From: an uncultured Fibrobacter sp.
Lineage (GTDB): Bacteria; Fibrobacterota; Fibrobacteria; Fibrobacterales; Fibrobacteraceae
Length of the DNA: 13,105 nt
Assembly (NCBI GenBank): GCA_937891805.1
Contig: CALATK010000186.1
Coordinates: forward strand, 1 to 13,105
Reading direction: 5' to 3'
Made by a program: the position numbers and the translations under genes. This document shows positions 10,024 to 13,105 of the stretch, in pieces (positions within the stretch are counted from its first letter, which is position 1; each line of letters starts with the position of its first letter). Under the pieces are notes generated by a model. The model was not told the DNA's origin, did no database searches, and saw only the letters and a list, made by a program, of their open reading frames with translations.

Positions 10024-10030
10024 ACCTTCG

Positions 10031-10103
10031 AGCCACCCAGCAGATTTGAACTGCCGACCTGCTGATTACGAATCAGCTGCTCTACCAGCTGAGCTAGAGT
10101 GGC
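10031..10103 (-). tRNA. tRNA-Thr (anticodon CGT)
   Basis: A 73-nt cloverleaf on the minus strand. The acceptor GCCACTC pairs with GGGTGGC (one G-T). The D arm is GCTC...GAGC, the anticodon arm is GCTGA-TTCGTAA-TCAGC with anticodon CGT reading ACG, and the T arm contains GTTCAAAT. The discriminator base is T and the CCA end is not encoded. A consensus-like promoter lies upstream and a terminator directly downstream, so it is a single-gene transcript. Confidence 0.95.
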
Positions 10104-10115
10104 GTTGCGGGCTCA

Positions 10116-10144
10116 AAGATAGCAACAGGCCCTTTTTTTGTCAA
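10116..10144 (-). promoter_or_regulatory. Sigma70-type promoter of tRNA-Thr
   Basis: On the minus strand a perfect TTGACA (10139-10144) is followed after exactly 17 bases by TATCTT (10116-10121), 12 nt before the mature tRNA 5' end. A start near 10109 would leave a very short leader. Confidence 0.82.
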
Positions 10145-10161
10145 TATCGGGGCTGTTTCGG

Positions 10162-10190
10162 TTGGCAAGATTCCCGAATTTTTCTATGAT
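10162..10190 (+). promoter_or_regulatory. Sigma70-type promoter of the TPR gene
   Basis: TTGGCA (10162-10167), a 17-base spacer and TATGAT (10185-10190) predict a start near 10197, about 25 nt before the ATG at 10222. This rules out start codons upstream of 10197. It is back to back with the tRNA promoter, with 17 bp between the two -35 boxes. Confidence 0.8.
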
Positions 10191-10221
10191 TGCTCACAAA
10201 ATTTCAAAATGGATGCATATT

Positions 10222-10908
10222 ATGGCTAACGAAGCAAATGCGAACAACTCTGAAATCAAGGAATTTTTTGTCCATCACGGCACCAAGGTCGTGGTGGCCC
10301 TGGTGGTCATCCTCGTCGTAGTGGCGGGCGTGGTCCAGCTGAAGGATTCCCGCAAGGCCGCCGCCGCCGAACAGACCGAACTTCTGGGTGCGGGCATGAC
10401 CATGCTCTACGCCAACGATAAGGACAACGCCCTGGCCGAATTCGAATCCAAGATCAACAGCCGATCCCTGGAAGGCCTGGCTCTTGCCAAGGCTTGCCTC
10501 TATGCGGGCAACATTAAGTACGAAAAGGGTGACCTGGACGGTGCCGCATCCTTGTTCCAGAAGTCTTTGGACAACGCCGGTTCTGTGGTGCTGGTCCGCT
10601 CTGCCGCCCTCCATGGTCTTGCCTCCGTGAAGATGGAAAAGGAAGACTACGCCGCTGCCGCCAACCTGCTGGAAAAGTATGTGAGCGAGTTCGGCAAGCG
10701 CACCGGCGACAAGGAAGACCGCTTCCAGAAAGAAGAACCTGTGGACGAGGCCCCCATGGTGGCCGACGCCATGTGGAAACTCACGCTGGTCTATCAGCAG
10801 CAGGGTCTTGACGCCAAGGCCAAGAACACCGCCGAACGCCTGCTGGAAGTCTACGGCGACAACCAGAACTACGCCGACAAGGCCCAGAAGTTCCTGGCTT
10901 CCCTGTAG
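10222..10908 (+). CDS. Membrane-anchored tetratricopeptide-repeat protein (YfgM/TPR_21-like)
   Basis: A 228-residue protein with a short acidic and polar cytoplasmic N-terminus (MANEANANNSEIKEFF), one transmembrane helix (about residues 23-41, VVVALVVILVVVAGVV) and an Ala-rich helical-repeat domain. The domain has TPR-like units such as GNIKYEKGDLDGAASLFQKSL and ASVKMEKEDYAAAANLLEKYV. This topology and size match the TPR_21 family, including YfgM, an ancillary partner of the SecYEG translocon and periplasmic chaperones; that role here is inferred. The start is decided by the promoter at 10162-10190 and by composition. A short GGATG 7 nt upstream is a weak ribosome site. It stands alone, with a hairpin after the stop. 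Confidence 0.85.
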   Translation: MANEANANNSEIKEFFVHHGTKVVVALVVILVVVAGVVQLKDSRKAAAAEQTELLGAGMTMLYANDKDNALAEFESKINSRSLEGLALAKACLYAGNIKYEKGDLDGAASLFQKSLDNAGSVVLVRSAALHGLASVKMEKEDYAAAANLLEKYVSEFGKRTGDKEDRFQKEEPVDEAPMVADAMWKLTLVYQQQGLDAKAKNTAERLLEVYGDNQNYADKAQKFLASL

Positions 10909-10938
10909 TTCCGAAACGGTTCATTCAGTGTAATTGTC

Positions 10939-10967
10939 ATGCCCGCCACCGTGCGGGCATCTCCTTT
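10939..10967 (+). terminator. Probable intrinsic terminator after the TPR gene
   Basis: An 8-bp stem ATGCCCGC/GCGGGCAT (10939-10946 and 10953-10960) has a 6-nt loop and is followed by CTCCTTT. The T-tract is weak, so termination may be partial. The symmetric stem could also lie at the 3' end of gmk transcripts from the other strand. Confidence 0.6.
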
Positions 10968-10993
10968 ATGACGCCCCCAGGCAGAGTTCACTT

Positions 10994-11028
10994 GTCATCC
11001 TGAGCCACGTATGTGGCGAAGGATCCAG
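10994..11028. repeat. Hairpin element, single unit
   Basis: Unit bounded by GTCATCC and GGATCCAG. ATCCT (10997-11001) pairs with AGGAT (11020-11024). Next comes a symmetric GA/GA internal loop, then GCCAC (11004-11008) pairs with GTGGC (11013-11017) around loop GTAT. It lies just beyond the gmk stop codon. Confidence 0.8.
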
Positions 11029-11039
11029 GCCCGAAGAAT

Positions 11040-11597
11040 TTATTCCTTCAGTATAGCCCTGAGCTCGTCCGCCGCACGTTCCAAGTCGTCGTTCACGATG
11101 GTGTATTCGTACTTGCCCTTGGTCTTCGCGAACTCCATCTCTTTCTTGGCGTTGTGGAGTCGGGTCTGGATGACCTCTTCGGAATCGGTGCCGCGGCCCC
11201 GGAGCCTGCGTTCCAGTTCTTCTTCGCTGGGCGGCAAAATCAAGATGCCCGTGGCATCGGGATAGACCTTGTCGAAGTTCACCTTGCCGAAAACGTCCAG
11301 GTCAAAGAGAACCCGCTTGCCCTGCTTGAGCATGTCCTCTACGAAACTCTTGGGCGTGCCGTAGTAGTTCCCGTGGACCAGGTTGTATTCCACCAGGGCG
11401 TCGTCCTTAATCATCTGCTCGAACTCTTCCTTGGTCTTGAAAAAGTAGTGGACCCCGTTCACCTCGCCCTCGCGGGGGGCGCGGGTGGTGGCGGAAATGG
11501 AATACACGATGTCGGGGAACTCCCCGATGACCTTGTCCTTCAGGGTGGTCTTGCCTGCGCCGCTGGCGGCGCTCATCACGAACAGCTTGGATTTCAT
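11040..11597 (-). CDS. gmk: Guanylate kinase
   Basis: Cytosolic enzyme that converts GMP plus ATP to GDP plus ADP for nucleotide synthesis. The 185-residue length is standard. It has the P-loop SAASGAGKTTL (from residue 9), the GMP-binding SATTRAPREGEVNGVHYFF segment, NYYGTP, and DLDVFG in place of the more usual DxDVQG. The common Gly-Pro at the start of the P-loop is Ala-Ala here, a mild variation. The ATG at 11597 overlaps the TGA of the glycosyltransferase gene by 4 nt (ATGA), so translation is probably coupled. GAGGA at 11604-11608, 6 nt upstream, supports the start. It is the last gene of the minus-strand cluster. Confidence 0.96.
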   Translation of the reverse strand: MKSKLFVMSAASGAGKTTLKDKVIGEFPDIVYSISATTRAPREGEVNGVHYFFKTKEEFEQMIKDDALVEYNLVHGNYYGTPKSFVEDMLKQGKRVLFDLDVFGKVNFDKVYPDATGILILPPSEEELERRLRGRGTDSEEVIQTRLHNAKKEMEFAKTKGKYEYTIVNDDLERAADELRAILKE

Positions 11598-12505
11598 TTC
11601 TTATCCTCGATATACAACGGTCTCTGTTTGACTTCGTCGTAGATGCGGCCGATGTATTCGCCCAGAATCCCGATGGAAATGAGCTGCACTCCGGCAAAGA
11701 ACACGATGGCCGTCATGAGGGATGCCCAGCCCGGCACCGTGGTGGCGGGGGAGAGGATTTTTTCCAGGATGGACCAGACGAAAACGCCGAAGGCAACGAG
11801 GGTGGCGAACAGTCCGATGTAGAAACTGACTTTCAGCGGGGCGGAACTGAATCCGGTGATGCCGTCCCCTGCCAGGTGGAGCATCTTGCGCAGAGGGTAT
11901 TTGGACGAACCTGCTGTGCGTTCGGCCCGGTCGTACTTGACGCCAATCTTCTTGAAACCTACCCAGCACACCAGCCCGCGCAAGAAACGGCTCCGTTCCG
12001 GCAGGTTTTTCAGCTGATCGACAACGCAGCGGTCCATCAGGCGGAAATCCCCGGTGTCGGGAGGAATCTCGATGTTGGTGAGCTTGCCGATGAGCCTGTA
12101 GAAGCAGTAGGCGGAAAAACGCTTGAATATGGTCTCGCCCTTGCGCTTGTTTCGTTGTGCGTAAACCACCTGGTAGCCTTCACGCCATTTCTCGAGCATC
12201 TCGTGGATGAGGGCGGGAGGGTCCTGCAGGTCTCCGTCGATAATCACCACCGCATCACCTTGGGCGTGGTCCAGCCCTGCGCTGAAGGCAGCCTGGTGCC
12301 CGAAATTTCGGCTGAAATTCACCAACTTGTTGGTTGAACCTGCGGGAATCAGACCTTCCAGGATTTCACGGGTGCGGTCCTTGGAACCGTCGTTTACGAA
12401 AATCAGTTCGTGCTCGATTTCCTTGAGTTCTTCTTCCAGAACCCGGTAGGTTTCGGCAACGATTTCTTCTTCGTTATAGACTGGGATGATGACGGACAGG
12501 AGCAT
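11594..12505 (-). CDS. GT2-family polyprenyl-phosphate glycosyltransferase (GtrB/DPM1-like)
   Basis: Membrane glycosyltransferase that moves a sugar from a nucleotide donor to a polyprenyl phosphate lipid, supplying lipid-linked sugar for cell-surface glycan modification. From the ATG at 12505 it has 303 residues. The GT-A domain starts at once with LLSVIIPVYNEEE, then VNDGSKDRTREIL, the metal-binding DGDLQDPP, and DTGDFRLMDR. GSSKYPLRKML precedes two C-terminal transmembrane helices (around FYIGLFATLVAFGVFVWSI and ASLMTAIVFFAGVQLISIGI), then EYIGRIYDEVKQRP, typical of the GtrB-like branch. The in-frame extension to 12565 is translated from intergenic repeat sequence and is rejected. No clear ribosome site is seen. 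It is coupled to gmk by a 4-nt overlap. The donor sugar cannot be told from the sequence. Confidence 0.93.
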   Translation of the reverse strand: MLLSVIIPVYNEEEIVAETYRVLEEELKEIEHELIFVNDGSKDRTREILEGLIPAGSTNKLVNFSRNFGHQAAFSAGLDHAQGDAVVIIDGDLQDPPALIHEMLEKWREGYQVVYAQRNKRKGETIFKRFSAYCFYRLIGKLTNIEIPPDTGDFRLMDRCVVDQLKNLPERSRFLRGLVCWVGFKKIGVKYDRAERTAGSSKYPLRKMLHLAGDGITGFSSAPLKVSFYIGLFATLVAFGVFVWSILEKILSPATTVPGWASLMTAIVFFAGVQLISIGILGEYIGRIYDEVKQRPLYIEDKK

Positions 12506-12602
12506 ACGGGTAATATAGTAATAATGTGGAATGTGTGGTGTGTAATGACTAATTACACGCCTCACACCTCACACCTCACACCTCATACTGCGTCGAGGCC
12601 GC
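12506..12602. repeat. Short intergenic repeat region with hairpin and 7-bp tandem repeat
   Basis: An inverted repeat GTGTAAT/ATTACAC (12540-12546 and 12552-12558, loop 5 nt) is followed by four tandem 7-mers of CCTCACA, the last CCTCATA (12560-12587). A 13-mer AATGTGGAATGTG at 12523-12535 also occurs at 9745-9757. No clear promoter or terminator is visible. Confidence 0.85.
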
Positions 12603-13105
12603 TTACGGTATCAGTACTGGATTCACGAAGTCCACGTGGCTGCAGTCGATGCTTCCCTTGGCGGTCGTCTTGAGGGTGAGTTTCTGCACCCCTTCGATGT
12701 TTGCGGTCAGAGTGTGGAGGCTCCCGGCCTTGAACACCGGCGTTTCGGCAAGCACGTTGCCGTCGCCCAGCACCTGTACGGACACGCCTTCGCTGCAGAG
12801 GGATTCGTCGTCCAGACCAACTCCTGCGCGGAAGGCATTGAACGCCCCGGCGATACCATAGACAGTTTCGGAGGCGGCGTGGGTGGCAATGCCGTTTTCA
12901 AAGACTTGCCCGTTGATAGTCAGGGGCTTGCCCTCGATGCTCTTGTTCATGCCTATGTTGCCCCATTCCTGCTTGTGGGATTCGTAACGCATGTCAGTCA
13001 GTTTCTTGACGCCGTTCCCTTCGTTGAAGAAGGTCTTGTTCACCTGGGCCAGGACCTTGTTTCCGTCTAGGACGATGTAGCGGAAGGTGTTGTAGCCGGG
13101 CTGCA
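12603..13105 (-). CDS. NPCBM-domain protein, C-terminal part (5' end outside the window)
   Basis: The frame is open from the right edge; 166 residues are visible, ending with VDFVNPVLIP and a TAA. They match the NPCBM carbohydrate-binding fold: LTDMRYESHKQEWG, then LTINGQVFENGIATHAASETVYGIAGAF (split here as LTINGQVFENG and IATHAASETVYGIAG), GVGLDDE, and a final LTLKTTAKGSIDCSHVDFVNP. Such domains are appended to glycoside hydrolases and to large membrane or secreted proteins. The catalytic or membrane part must lie upstream of the window, so I cannot name the whole protein. The GTG at 13043 is an internal codon, since the frame continues through it. It lies 97 nt upstream of a GT2 glycosyltransferase, which hints at a cell-surface glycan role (inference). 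Confidence 0.85.
   Translation of the reverse strand, partial: QPGYNTFRYIVLDGNKVLAQVNKTFFNEGNGVKKLTDMRYESHKQEWGNIGMNKSIEGKPLTINGQVFENGIATHAASETVYGIAGAFNAFRAGVGLDDESLCSEGVSVQVLGDGNVLAETPVFKAGSLHTLTANIEGVQKLTLKTTAKGSIDCSHVDFVNPVLIP

Larger units (their letters stand above)
9597..10030. other. Repeat-rich non-coding region between the helicase gene and tRNA-Thr
   Basis: I see no credible coding sequence here. The stretch starts with degenerate TAGG-type repeats (9618-9660) and contains a 34-bp direct repeat at both ends of a ~170-bp segment. It also holds two hairpin elements (9681-9731 and 9778-9811), a G/C-rich tract with an outer inverted repeat GAGGGGG/CCCCCTC (9902-9908 and 9953-9959), and the tRNA terminator. 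Confidence 0.8.

Noticed and set aside
10138..10221. Upstream extension of the TPR protein
   Set aside because: It would start at a TTG inside the promoter region and upstream of the predicted transcript start.
12506..12565. 20-residue N-terminal extension of the glycosyltransferase
   Set aside because: It translates the intergenic repeat, and the GT2 domain starts properly at the ATG at 12505.

Overview
This window looks like a chromosomal housekeeping region of a moderately GC-rich Gram-negative bacterium. The gene set and the style of the intergenic repeats suggest a Fibrobacter-like (Fibrobacterota) gut bacterium; that assignment is my inference from recognition, not a search result. No phage, plasmid, CRISPR or defence module is visible, and I did not find a convincing new multi-gene system. 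The most unusual material is at the left edge and in the intergenic repeats.

Layout. (1) Positions 1-598, minus strand: a fragment of UvrA, about 41% GC and AGA/AGG-rich, lacking its N-terminal part. It joins the gyrB stop codon with no spacer. (2) 599-5485, minus strand: a compact probable operon read ctpA-like S41 protease, MlaE-type permease, DUF721/DciA-like protein, gyrB. The last ~130 codons of gyrB differ sharply in base and codon use from the rest of the gene, so the left ~1 kb may be an assembly chimera or a recombination patch. (3) 5587-6441, minus: a short RpoD/SigA-family sigma factor closed by a strong intrinsic terminator. (4) 6620-7819, plus: a LytS/YehU-type membrane histidine kinase, divergent from the sigma gene and almost touching the stop of a convergent XPB-type helicase (7824-9596, minus).

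(5) 9597-10030 is non-coding and repeat-rich: a 34-bp perfect direct repeat, two hairpin elements with GTCATCC/GGATCC ends, and a G-rich tract. (6) A tRNA-Thr(CGT) on the minus strand and a TPR membrane protein on the plus strand are transcribed divergently from two well-formed sigma70-type promoters. (7) 10909-11039 holds a hairpin/terminator and a third copy of the hairpin element. (8) 11040-13105, minus: an NPCBM-domain protein (cut by the window edge), a polyprenyl-phosphate GT2 glycosyltransferase and guanylate kinase. The last two overlap by 4 nt.

Functional reading: the ctpA-gyrB operon mixes envelope maintenance (protease, lipid-transport permease) with replication and topology (DciA-like protein, gyrase). 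The right-hand cluster joins lipid-linked sugar transfer and a carbohydrate-binding domain to nucleotide metabolism. Hairpin elements with conserved GA/GA internal loops and compensating stem changes lie in both of the main intergenic gaps and are the best candidates for an under-described genomic element.
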